From Planctomycetota bacterium (GTDB lineage Bacteria > Planctomycetota > UBA1135 > UBA2386), in the NCBI GenBank assembly GCA_020848735.1, contig JADLHO010000033.1:1-48965 (forward strand): a DNA stretch of 48,965 nucleotides. The letters are read 5' to 3'. The notes under the pieces were generated by a model. That model was not told the DNA's origin and ran no database searches. It saw only the letters and a program-made list of their open reading frames with translations. A program made the translations under genes and the position numbers. How positions within the stretch are numbered: the first letter of the stretch is position 1; every line of letters starts with the position of its first letter. Below are positions 34,701 to 41,925 of this stretch, piece by piece.

Positions 34701-35035
34701 AGGTCCTGCTCCGCGTCTTCCTCCTCAAGCACCTCCTGCTCGACGAGGACGTGCTCGCGCTGCAACGCACCGGTCCGGATCGCGTGGTCGTGCGGCATGC
34801 CGCGAACCGTCCGCTCGGCGGAGCCTGGCTCGACTGGTTCGCCGACGTGCGGCGCGTCGAAGCCGGCAAGACGCACCTCGTGTTCCCGCTGCGCCGTGGT
34901 CGGCGCGTCGCGGACTGGACACCCGAGGAGACCTTGCAGCTCCTGCTCGAGTGCTTGTGCGGTGACCCGCAGCTCCCGAAGATCGCCGCATGCGGACGTC
35001 CCTCGTCAACGTCGCCGCGCTCGTCCTCGGCCTGA
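31721..35035 (+). CDS. mfd: transcription-repair coupling factor
   Basis: This 1104-residue protein removes RNA polymerase stalled at DNA damage and recruits UvrA. The N-terminal part is UvrB-like (GEVSRRGDVLDVFPL near residue 170). The RNA polymerase interaction domain starts around ELGPGDLVVHAVHGIALFEG. The helicase motor has Walker A in GDVGFGKTELAMRAAF, the DEEQRFG box, LSATPIPRTLH, and motifs V and VI in VENGLDIPSANT and LHQLRGRVGRS. The C-terminal TRCF domain follows. It overlaps rnc by 4 nt at the start and the SurA-like gene by 46 nt at the end, an unusually long same-strand overlap. Confidence 0.95.
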   Translation: MSSPGAFLRLAAAERVLEAIEHQGRHLAVGGLWGASAALLVAGLRAKLARPVLVVTADDGDTTSFADDLQTFGIPSPLRLMRQDQDEEGRPEPVSEGARARCLAALVDHDTASAGPALLCTSLEALLQPAPDVASLRAGVVALRKGQRIGQDTLLQRCIDAGMRKVALVVAPGEVSRRGDVLDVFPLAASEAVRIEFLDDEIESIRTFDADSQRSLLVLDEVALRVGGHVRDANAARTQVLTLVVRRDLLVFWYEPLRIDERRQALATSGGAEARNALVALQETLGPLGWIEIGSLPSRDVDFRILSAGGGAASGETDPLGRLRAIRGVDGGEVELVCRTEAEQRRLAEVFEHKGVELARERVTLRTGSLSRGFRVPELRWTVLSNVEFAGVPASARVRARPKVPTRAVQTFFELGPGDLVVHAVHGIALFEGIERIKRGDAEEDCLRLQFKDQVRLLVPGSKIHLVQKYVGAGGAARPPLDKLGGKGFQRRKDEVQAALFDLAAELLEVEAERERVRRAPFPRDPLESEFLDGFPFEDTQDQATCWEELRADLEADRPMDRLLCGDVGFGKTELAMRAAFKVAITGRQVVVLVPTTVLAEQHHRNFSRRMAPHGLRVEVVSRFVAPKRSKQVLADCAAGRVDVLLGTHRLFGGDVAFANLGLVIVDEEQRFGVRQKEHMKKLRAGVDVLALSATPIPRTLHASLLGIRRISTLSTPPPGRQDVETKVAWRDDAILQGAIAHELARGGQVFVLHDRITGLAALKAAVERLVPTARVAIGHGQLTERELERTLRAFVAGQVDVLVCTSIVENGLDIPSANTILVDRADHFGLAELHQLRGRVGRSDVRAACWLLMDRLAPPPESARQRLAALAEFSHLGAGFAIAMKDLEIRGAGNLLGPQQSGHIAAVGYEMYCHLLRSAVEQAKVLGAPVSAEIREVDVDLQVSAFVPEDFVGDSKARLELLREMDGATNPGEAARIRADLIDRHGKLPKPVEVLLRVFLLKHLLLDEDVLALQRTGPDRVVVRHAANRPLGGAWLDWFADVRRVEAGKTHLVFPLRRGRRVADWTPEETLQLLLECLCGDPQLPKIAACGRPSSTSPRSSSA

Positions 35036-36039
35036 GCCTCGTCGGCCCGAACCTCGTCGGCCCGAACCTCGTCGGCGGACTCCACGCGCAGGCGCCGGCA
35101 CCGCAAGCCAACCGCCGGACCTTCGATCGCGTGCGCGCGGTCGTCGGCGACCGCGTGATCCTCGAGAGCAAGATCCGACGCGAGCTCGCGGCCCAGTCCG
35201 CGCAGGTGGGACGCGAACTCAACCCGCAGGAGAAGCGTCGCGCCGAGGACGAGATCATCCGGGCACTCGCGCGCGAAGAGGTCTGGGTCCAGATCGGCAA
35301 GGTGATCGGCCGCGAGGACCCGCTGGCCTTCGAGCGGCAGATCGACTCGCTCGTGCAGGAGTACATGGTCGAGCAGCAGGAGCGCTTCGGCAGCTTCGCG
35401 CGGATGAACGAGGAACTCGACGCGCTCGGGACCTCCTGGCAGTCGCTCCGCAACGAGCAGCGCCAACGCATCCTGCGGGACTCGGCGCGGAGCTTCGCCA
35501 TCGGGCAGCGCTTCCGCGACGGCTTCTCGCTCGTGGTCACTCCCGCTGAGATCCACGCGTACTACCGCGAGCACCCGGCCGACTTCGCGGCGCAGGAGGG
35601 CGGCGACGTGGCCTGGATCTCGATCCCCAGGAGCTCGCCCGAGGCGCGCAGCCGCGCCGAGGCCGCCGTTGCGGCCTGGCGCGCGGAGGACCTCGGCGCG
35701 GCGGATCTCGCCAGGCGCTTCGAGGGCATCGCCCTGCCGGCGGCGGCGCGGGTCCAGCCCGCCGATCCCGAGGATCCGAGGCCGCCGCTCGTGAAGGACT
35801 TCGTCCGCAGCGGGAAGACCGGCGACGTCCTGGGTCCCGTCGAACGCGGGGAGAGCCTCGTCGTGCTCAAGCTGCTCGACAAGCGCTCGCAGCCGGCCTT
35901 GCCCTTCGCGGACGCCCGCGTCCAGGGCGCGATCCGCGACCGCCTGGTCGCCCGCCACCTCCAGCGCCTCGAGGGAGAGATCCTGACCTGGAAGGCCGAG
36001 CAGCTCCTGATCTGGCCGGCGAACCTGCTCGGGCGCTGA
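34990..36039 (+). CDS. SurA-like periplasmic chaperone / peptidyl-prolyl isomerase
   Basis: This 349-residue protein begins with a long signal peptide ending near LHAQA (about residue 34). FDRVRAVVGDRVILESKIRREL matches the SurA N-terminal helix pattern (a V-VG-I-SEI core), followed by a helical chaperone domain to about residue 185. The rest resembles one divergent parvulin domain (DVAWISIPRSSPEARSRAEA to GDVLGPVERGESLVVLKLL). It probably escorts outer-membrane or secreted proteins. The ATG lies 46 nt inside mfd; no in-frame ATG, GTG or TTG nearby gives a better signal peptide. The signal peptide carries a tandem NLVGP repeat encoded by a 15-bp duplication. Confidence 0.78.
   Translation: MRTSLVNVAALVLGLSLVGPNLVGPNLVGGLHAQAPAPQANRRTFDRVRAVVGDRVILESKIRRELAAQSAQVGRELNPQEKRRAEDEIIRALAREEVWVQIGKVIGREDPLAFERQIDSLVQEYMVEQQERFGSFARMNEELDALGTSWQSLRNEQRQRILRDSARSFAIGQRFRDGFSLVVTPAEIHAYYREHPADFAAQEGGDVAWISIPRSSPEARSRAEAAVAAWRAEDLGAADLARRFEGIALPAAARVQPADPEDPRPPLVKDFVRSGKTGDVLGPVERGESLVVLKLLDKRSQPALPFADARVQGAIRDRLVARHLQRLEGEILTWKAEQLLIWPANLLGR
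35038..35076 (+). repeat. 15-bp tandem repeat inside the SurA-like signal peptide
   Basis: CTCGTCGGCCCGAAC occurs at 35038-35052 and 35053-35067, with a third partial copy to 35076. It is in frame and repeats Leu-Val-Gly-Pro-Asn in the hydrophobic core of the signal peptide. It begins just past the end of the mfd coding sequence. Confidence 0.85.
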
Positions 36040-36235
36040 GGCCGGCAGACGAGGGTCGGATCGGCCGGTCCCCCGCACCCTTCCCGTCCCCGGCGCCGGA
36101 CGCTACCTTCCGCGGCCCCGGCTGAACCCCTCGGATGCCGGTTCCGTTCCTGGTCAGCGTGCGGGCGGCGGGCCTGCACCGCCCAGGACGGGCCGTTCTC
36201 GACGCTTCTCGTCACCCAGCCGGAGGCTGCGGCAG

Positions 36236-37759
36236 ATGACCATCATCGACCCAACCAAGTTCCACGTCTCCACCACCACTCCGCCGATCTGGGAGAAGGA
36301 GGAGAGCTTCCAGGAGATCATGGCTGAGCAGCTCCGGCACGCGCCGTGGCTCATGCTCTCGATCGTCCTGCACGGCATCGCGGCCGTGATCTTCCTCATG
36401 ATGCCGAATCCCCAGAAGGAGGAGGCGAAGCAGATCGTCCAGATCGCTCCTCAGAACGAGGTGAAGGAGATCGTCGAGGAGAAGCCCCCGGAACCCGAGC
36501 CGGAGCCGGAGAAGGTCGAAGAGCCGGTCATCCAGGAGAACGAGGTCACCGAGACCGAGGTCACCGAGGCTCAGGACTTCACCGACACGGTCTCCGACAC
36601 GAAGGAGTCGGCCTTCGACAGCAACCAGTGGAACTCGGCGGTCGGCCTCGGCGGCGGCGCGGGTGGCAAGTACGGCGGCCGCCGCGGCGGACGTGGCGGC
36701 GGCAAGATCGGCAAGAGCACGGCCGTCGGCATCGAGCGCGCGCTCGAGTGGCTGAAGAAGCACCAGGACGAGGACGGTCACTGGGACGCCGACGAGTTCA
36801 TGAAGCACGACATCGAGGGCGCGCCCTGCGATGGCCCGGGCAACCCGGTGCACGACGTCGGGCTCACCGGCCTCGCACTCCTCGCCTTCCTCGGTGACGG
36901 CAGCACGATGCGCTCCGGCCCCTACAAGGAAGTCGTGAAGAAGGGCGTCATGTGGCTGCGCGAGCAGCAGGACGAGAAGACCGGCCTCTTCGGCACGACC
37001 AACTCGAACGAGTTCATCTACAACCACGCGATCGCCGCGCTGGCGATGGTCGAGGCCTACGGTCTCTCCGACTACAAGCTGCTCAAGAAGAACGCCCAGA
37101 AGGGCATCGACTATCTCGAGTACCACCGCAACCCGTACCTGGTCTGGCGTTACCAGCCCCGCGACGGCGACAACGACACCTCGGTCACCGGTTGGGCCCT
37201 GATGGCCTACTCGTCGGCGCAGTTCTTCAAGCTCGACGTGAACGCGGCCGCGCTCGATCTCTGCCGCACCTGGTTCGACCAGATGACCGATCCGGTCTCC
37301 TCGCGCACGGGCTACTCCGAGCGCGGTGGCTGGAGCTCGCGTCGCACCGGCGAACACTCGACCCGCTATCCGCGTGAGAAGGGCGAGTGCATGACGGCCG
37401 TGTCGCTGCTCTGCCGCATCTTCCTCGGCGACGACCCGAAGAAGGACAAGATGATGCGGGCGCAGGCCGACCTCATCCTGAAGAAGCCCCCGGTGTGGAA
37501 CGCGGCCGACGGCTCGGTCGACCACTACTACTGGTACTACGCCACCTACGCGCTCTATCAGATGGGCGAGAACTGGTGGAAGACCTGGGAGAAGCACCTC
37601 AACGACGCCGTGGTCAAGACCCAGCGCCAGGACGGCAACTACCTCGGCTCCTGGGACCCGATCTGCGTCTGGGGTGAGGATGGCGGCCGCGTCTACTCGA
37701 CCGCGCTGCTCTGCCTGACGCTCGAGGCGTACTACCGCTATTCGCGCATCGTGCACTGA
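36236..37759 (+). CDS. membrane-anchored squalene-cyclase/prenyltransferase-fold protein with TonB-like N-terminus
   Basis: This 507-residue protein has one membrane helix at about 37-56 (PWLMLSIVLHGIAAVIFL), then a Pro/Glu-rich stretch (EEKPPEPEPEPEKVEEPV) as in TonB. A Gly/Arg-rich linker at 137-157 follows, and an alpha/alpha toroid made of repeats fills the remainder (ALEWLKKHQDEDGHWD, GLTGLALLAFLGDG, GVMWLREQQDEKTGLFG, ALAMVEAYGLS and more). The repeats resemble squalene-hopene cyclase and prenyltransferase beta folds but lack the DxDD catalytic motif, so a structural or binding role is likelier than cyclisation. CGGAGG lies before the ATG. A paralog follows 150 nt downstream. Confidence 0.85.
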   Translation: MTIIDPTKFHVSTTTPPIWEKEESFQEIMAEQLRHAPWLMLSIVLHGIAAVIFLMMPNPQKEEAKQIVQIAPQNEVKEIVEEKPPEPEPEPEKVEEPVIQENEVTETEVTEAQDFTDTVSDTKESAFDSNQWNSAVGLGGGAGGKYGGRRGGRGGGKIGKSTAVGIERALEWLKKHQDEDGHWDADEFMKHDIEGAPCDGPGNPVHDVGLTGLALLAFLGDGSTMRSGPYKEVVKKGVMWLREQQDEKTGLFGTTNSNEFIYNHAIAALAMVEAYGLSDYKLLKKNAQKGIDYLEYHRNPYLVWRYQPRDGDNDTSVTGWALMAYSSAQFFKLDVNAAALDLCRTWFDQMTDPVSSRTGYSERGGWSSRRTGEHSTRYPREKGECMTAVSLLCRIFLGDDPKKDKMMRAQADLILKKPPVWNAADGSVDHYYWYYATYALYQMGENWWKTWEKHLNDAVVKTQRQDGNYLGSWDPICVWGEDGGRVYSTALLCLTLEAYYRYSRIVH

Positions 37760-37909
37760 GCGTCACGGACGACCTGCACGGCCGAGTGGAGCCCGCCGCT
37801 CCACGGCCCCAACGCGGCGCGCGGTTCGATCGAACTGCGCGCCGCGCTGCATTTCGGGGGATGCACCGCGGTCTGAACCGGGACGGCGGGCACGGCGTTG
37901 CTCGCCGTC

Positions 37910-39109
37910 ATGGTGGAACTTCGCACGTCACCGAACCTCCTGTGTCCGGGTCTCGCCGCCTTGCTCTGCGGCATGGTCATGCCGAGGACACAGGAGACGC
38001 AGGGCAACGCCGAACCGAAGCGGGCCGAGGCGAGCCTGCCGCACGACGAGGCGCAACTCGCGCGCCTGCGGGGCCAGGCGGGCGCCCCGCTCGCGCTCCA
38101 GCAGGGTCTCGAGTGGCTGATCGCACACCAGGACGCCGATGGGCGCTGGGACTGCGATGGCTTCATGAGCCACGACCGCGAGGGCGAGCCCTGCGACGGC
38201 GCGGGGCAGGCCACGCACGACGTCGGGGTCACAGGCCTGGCCCTGCTCGCGCTGCTCGCGAACGGGAGCACGCTGCGCGAAGGGCCGTGGCGCGATCCCA
38301 TCAAGCGCGGGGTGATGTGGCTGAGGGAGCAGCAGGACGAGAAGTCCGGGCTCTTCGGCACGGCCAACTCCCCGACCTACGTCTACGACCATGCGATCGC
38401 CACGCTGGCGATGGTCGAGGCCTACGGTCGCTCGCAGTACAAGCTCCTCCAGGGGAGCGCCCAGAAGGGCCTCGCGTACCTGCAGTCGCATCGCAATCCC
38501 TTCGGCGTCTGGCGCTATCAGCCGCGCGACGGCGACAACGACAGCTCCGTCACGGGCTGGTGTGCGCTGGCGCTCCTGTCCGGCAGGACGCACGGTCTCG
38601 AGGTCGACCCCGCGGCACTCAACGCCGTCCGGACCTGGTTCGTCGATCTCACCGACCCGGTCACGGGCCGCACCGGTTACTCCGAGCGCGGCGGCTGGAG
38701 CTCACGTCTCGCCGGCGATCACGTGCGCCGCTTCCCGCGAGAGCACGGCGAGTGCATGACCGCGCTGGCGCTCGCCGTGCGGCTGCGCCTCGGTGACGAC
38801 CCCGAAGACGCGCTGATCAAGACCCAGGTCCAGGTCCTTGCACAGAAGCCCCCTGCCCGCGGTGCCACCGGCGAAGCGATCGACGAGCTCTACTGGCTCT
38901 TCGGCACCCTGGTGTTCACGCAGCTCGGGGATGGCCCCGCGCGCACGGCCTTCAGTCAGGCGACGCTCACGGCCTGCGTGGACGGCCGCCGCAGCGACGG
39001 CAACTTCCGCGGCTCCTTCGACCCAGCCGGTGTCTGGGGCGAGGTCGGTGGCCGCGTCTTCGCGACCGCGCTCGCGTGCTGGACGCTCGAACTCTCGCTC
39101 CATCGCTGA
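37910..39109 (+). CDS. secreted squalene-cyclase-fold paralog without the anchor
   Basis: This 399-residue protein is closely similar along its whole length to the toroid domain of the preceding gene (shared blocks: YQPRDGDND, TGYSERGGWSS, GECMTA, MWLREQQDEK). The membrane helix, Pro/Glu stretch and Gly linker are replaced by a short hydrophobic N-terminus (NLLCPGLAALLCGMVM), which could be a signal peptide. This points to tandem duplication followed by loss or exchange of the N-terminal module. The ATG at 37910 is preferred over a TTG four codons earlier; neither has a strong ribosome-binding site. The function is unknown. It ends 16 nt before the convergent beta-propeller gene. Confidence 0.82.
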   Translation: MVELRTSPNLLCPGLAALLCGMVMPRTQETQGNAEPKRAEASLPHDEAQLARLRGQAGAPLALQQGLEWLIAHQDADGRWDCDGFMSHDREGEPCDGAGQATHDVGVTGLALLALLANGSTLREGPWRDPIKRGVMWLREQQDEKSGLFGTANSPTYVYDHAIATLAMVEAYGRSQYKLLQGSAQKGLAYLQSHRNPFGVWRYQPRDGDNDSSVTGWCALALLSGRTHGLEVDPAALNAVRTWFVDLTDPVTGRTGYSERGGWSSRLAGDHVRRFPREHGECMTALALAVRLRLGDDPEDALIKTQVQVLAQKPPARGATGEAIDELYWLFGTLVFTQLGDGPARTAFSQATLTACVDGRRSDGNFRGSFDPAGVWGEVGGRVFATALACWTLELSLHR

Positions 39110-39125
39110 GCGGCAGGCACTGCCG

Positions 39126-40364
39126 TCAGCGAAACGAGAGCGAGAACGTGTTCGTGATGGTGACGACGCCGCTCGGCGCCGCCGGGTGCAACGCGAGCCC
39201 TTGCGCGTGCAGCGTGAGTCCGGCGAGCAGGCCGGCGGGCAGGGACGAGAGATCGATCCGGGGATAGGCGCGTCCGTCGTTGCCGGTGAAGCCGGTCCAG
39301 GCCGTCAGGACCGGCGCGAGGTTGCTGGCGATGGTCGCGAGCATGAGCCCATCGACCGTGAGCGTCATCGCGCGGGCATCGCCCGGCAGGGTCAACCCGG
39401 GGAACAGCGAACCGGACAGGGCGATCGTGTAGAGCGTCGCGGGCCGTGTGGGGAAATCGAGACTCAACGTGCGTGCCGAACCCGGCCCGGTCGCGAAGTC
39501 GTTCGGACCGCTCAGATAGGGCACCATCGCACAATCCTCGAGGTTGGTGAACGGCGCACCGCTCGCCACGACGGTCACCGCAGCGCTCGCATCGACGTGG
39601 ACGACCGCGTTGCCGGTGCTGCCCGAGAGCGACACGTAGAAGCCTCCGTCCCCGCTGGAGGTGATGCCGCAGGGGTTGCCCCCGAGCGCGGCATTCGAGA
39701 CCCAGGTCGTCGGCACACCCGTGGCGCGGTCGATGCGCCAGATGGAATCGGTCAGGCCGTCGAACACCGCGTAGTCGCCGTTCGGGAACAGGGCCGCACC
39801 CTGCGGCAGTCGCAACGGCGCGCCGACGTGGATCGCCGTGACCAGACCCGCCGGGTCGATCCGGTAGACGCCGTTGCCGAGATCGTCGCAGGCCACGTAC
39901 CGGCCGTCGCCGTCGAGCATGACGTGGAACGCGCGGCGCATGCCCCCGGCGCCAGGCAGGAGGAAGGGCGTGACGGTGCCATCGCGGGCGACGCGATCGA
40001 TCAACGAAGTCGACGAGACCACGGTGACGAGGTAGCTGCCGTCGCGATCGACCATGACGCGCAGCGGCACGCTGAGGTTCTGCGCGATCGTGGTGATCGG
40101 GCCGGCCGGGGAGAGGCGGATCAACCGATTCGACTGCGTGTCGCAGACCACGAGGCTGCCGTCGCGGTCTCCGAGGACACCCGAAGGTCCAGCGACGTAC
40201 GGCGGGGCGGCGAGCACCGAGACCGAGCCGTTGCTCCAGACCTTGAACACGTAGGGACTGCCCAGGTTGCAGACGACGAGGTCGCCGCCTCGCAGGTACT
40301 GGGCTTTGACCGGGGCGAGCAGCGCGAAGGTCGAAAGGACCGCGCGCACGAGGCCGTGCTTCAT
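39126..40364 (-). CDS. secreted NHL/SMP-30-like beta-propeller protein
   Basis: This 412-residue protein has a signal peptide (MKHGLVRAVLSTFALLAPVKAQ) and about six propeller blades marked by repeated DGDG or DRDGSxLV elements, each followed by a short hydrophobic strand and an R-I-D-P-G-type turn (RLSPAGPITTI, RIDPAGLVTAI, RIDRATGVPTTW). The last 120 residues form a separate beta domain ending in GVVTITNTFSLSFR, which reads like a C-terminal surface module. A strong AGGAG precedes the ATG. No catalytic residues can be named. The product is likely periplasmic or surface-exposed. Confidence 0.78.
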   Translation of the reverse strand: MKHGLVRAVLSTFALLAPVKAQYLRGGDLVVCNLGSPYVFKVWSNGSVSVLAAPPYVAGPSGVLGDRDGSLVVCDTQSNRLIRLSPAGPITTIAQNLSVPLRVMVDRDGSYLVTVVSSTSLIDRVARDGTVTPFLLPGAGGMRRAFHVMLDGDGRYVACDDLGNGVYRIDPAGLVTAIHVGAPLRLPQGAALFPNGDYAVFDGLTDSIWRIDRATGVPTTWVSNAALGGNPCGITSSGDGGFYVSLSGSTGNAVVHVDASAAVTVVASGAPFTNLEDCAMVPYLSGPNDFATGPGSARTLSLDFPTRPATLYTIALSGSLFPGLTLPGDARAMTLTVDGLMLATIASNLAPVLTAWTGFTGNDGRAYPRIDLSSLPAGLLAGLTLHAQGLALHPAAPSGVVTITNTFSLSFR

Positions 40365-40451
40365 GACGGTTCTCCTGGAGGGAGTCAGGTCTAGCCTTCG
40401 CGACAGCCCCTGTCGATCGGCCGGATGGGGCGCCGATCGCCGCCGCTCCTC

Positions 40452-41891
40452 TCACTCGCCGAGCCGCAGACCGCGGAACGGCCCGCGCTCGACCCGGCGG
40501 GCGCCCGGCAGCGCGCGCACGTGCGCGAGCAGCGCGGCGCCGGCGCCGAGCTTCGGATCGGCGAGGTCTTCCAGCGCGCCCTCGGTCAGGAGCACGACGC
40601 GGCCGGCCGCGCGTTGTGCGGCGAGCCAGGCATCGAAGACGGCGCCGATCACCGCGGCGTCCTTCGGATTCGCGGCGGCGACTCCGGGGATCAGTCGTTC
40701 GACCTCCGGCAGGCTCGCGAGCGCAAACGCGATGTCCCGCGTTCCGCCGAGCGCGAGCACGAGCGGCCGCGACCCGGCCTCGGCAAGCGCCGCGGTGCGC
40801 CAGGCCTGCTGCTCGGTGAGGATCGGCGTCTCGTGTCCCCGGATGCCGGACACGGCGAGCAGGGCCGCGAGCACCGCGACGGCACCGGGCACGGGCCAGG
40901 GCAGGGCCGCGACGACGTGCGCGAGCGGGAAGGCCAGCGGCAGGAGGTAGGCGCCGCGTTCGTCCTCGCCGGCGATGAGGTGGACGCAGATGGCGAGGTA
41001 AGGCAGGGCACCGACCGCGGTGGCCACGAGCTCGGTCCGTCGTCGCCGCCGATCCCCGGCACCGACCCACCAGGCGCAGAGCGCTCCGATCAGGAGCGGC
41101 GCAAACGGCACGAGCAACTCGCGCCAGACGACGCGCGGGATCGCCGCGATGCCCCGCGGCCCACCGATGCCCTCGCCGAGGATCGCGCCGAGCTTCTCGC
41201 TGCCGCGGACCGCGCCGCCGAGTTCGTATTCGAGGAGGAGGACGAAGCTGAGGAGGTGGATCGCACCGGCGAGTGCGAGCAGGCCGAGGTCGCGGCGCCA
41301 GGTCGGAAGCCCACGCCGCCACGCGAGGATCAGCGGGAAGAGCAGGCCGGGCAGCAGGTTGCCGGTGCCGTGCACGAGGTACGCGAGGTGTGTCGAGGCG
41401 CCGAGTGCGAGCGCGAGCAGCAGCCCCGGTCGCCGCGCGAACTCGACGCCGAGCAGGAAGCTCGCGGCGGCGAAGGGCAGGAAGGGGCCGTGGTGCTCCA
41501 CGACCGTCGCGAAGAAGGCGATCGGCGGCGTCGTGGCCACGAGAAGCGTCGCGAACGCGAGCGTTCGTCCGCGCAGGCCGAGCCGCGCGAAGGCCAGCTG
41601 CGCGAGACCGACACCCAGCGCGGCGCCGGCGACCGAGAACCAGCCGCTGACCTCGAAGGCCGTCAGCCCCAGCGGCGCGAGCAACGCCGCGAAGCCGAAC
41701 AGCAGCGGCATGTAGCCTGCGTTGTAGGGATGCGCGCAGCGCCCTTCGGCGAGATTGAGGGTGAGGTAGGGCCCGTCGGTCTTGAAGAAGACGCCCTGCA
41801 GCAGGGCGCCATAGACCAGGCCCGCCACGGCGAGCGCCAGCAATGCGCAGGGCAGGGCGCTTCGGTACGGCCGCGGCGGGTTCGGACTCAT
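40452..41891 (-). CDS. polytopic membrane protein, possibly glycosyltransferase-like
   Basis: This 479-residue protein has about ten predicted membrane helices, a first periplasmic loop with an acidic residue after helix 1 (FKTDGPYLTLNLAEG), and a soluble C-terminal part of about 110 residues. The layout recalls GT-C glycosyltransferases such as PMT/ArnT, which use an Asp in that loop, but no decisive motif is visible, so the assignment is open. The ATG lies 10 nt after a -10-like TATCCT (41902-41907) with no ribosome-binding site. It follows the DUF4340-parvulin gene by 34 nt but probably has its own promoter. Confidence 0.7.
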   Translation of the reverse strand: MSPNPPRPYRSALPCALLALAVAGLVYGALLQGVFFKTDGPYLTLNLAEGRCAHPYNAGYMPLLFGFAALLAPLGLTAFEVSGWFSVAGAALGVGLAQLAFARLGLRGRTLAFATLLVATTPPIAFFATVVEHHGPFLPFAAASFLLGVEFARRPGLLLALALGASTHLAYLVHGTGNLLPGLLFPLILAWRRGLPTWRRDLGLLALAGAIHLLSFVLLLEYELGGAVRGSEKLGAILGEGIGGPRGIAAIPRVVWRELLVPFAPLLIGALCAWWVGAGDRRRRRTELVATAVGALPYLAICVHLIAGEDERGAYLLPLAFPLAHVVAALPWPVPGAVAVLAALLAVSGIRGHETPILTEQQAWRTAALAEAGSRPLVLALGGTRDIAFALASLPEVERLIPGVAAANPKDAAVIGAVFDAWLAAQRAAGRVVLLTEGALEDLADPKLGAGAALLAHVRALPGARRVERGPFRGLRLGE

Positions 41892-41925
41892 CGGCGGGCG
41901 CAGGATAGCGACCCGCCGCGCGTCC

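Noticed and set aside
31544..34876. 1110-residue minus-strand open frame opposite mfd
   Set aside because: It lies entirely antisense to a well-recognised mfd and has low-complexity composition typical of shadow frames.
36236..37759. Active squalene-hopene cyclase
   Set aside because: The toroid repeats fit, but the DxDD motif and the full length of a cyclase are missing, and the protein carries a TonB-like anchor instead.
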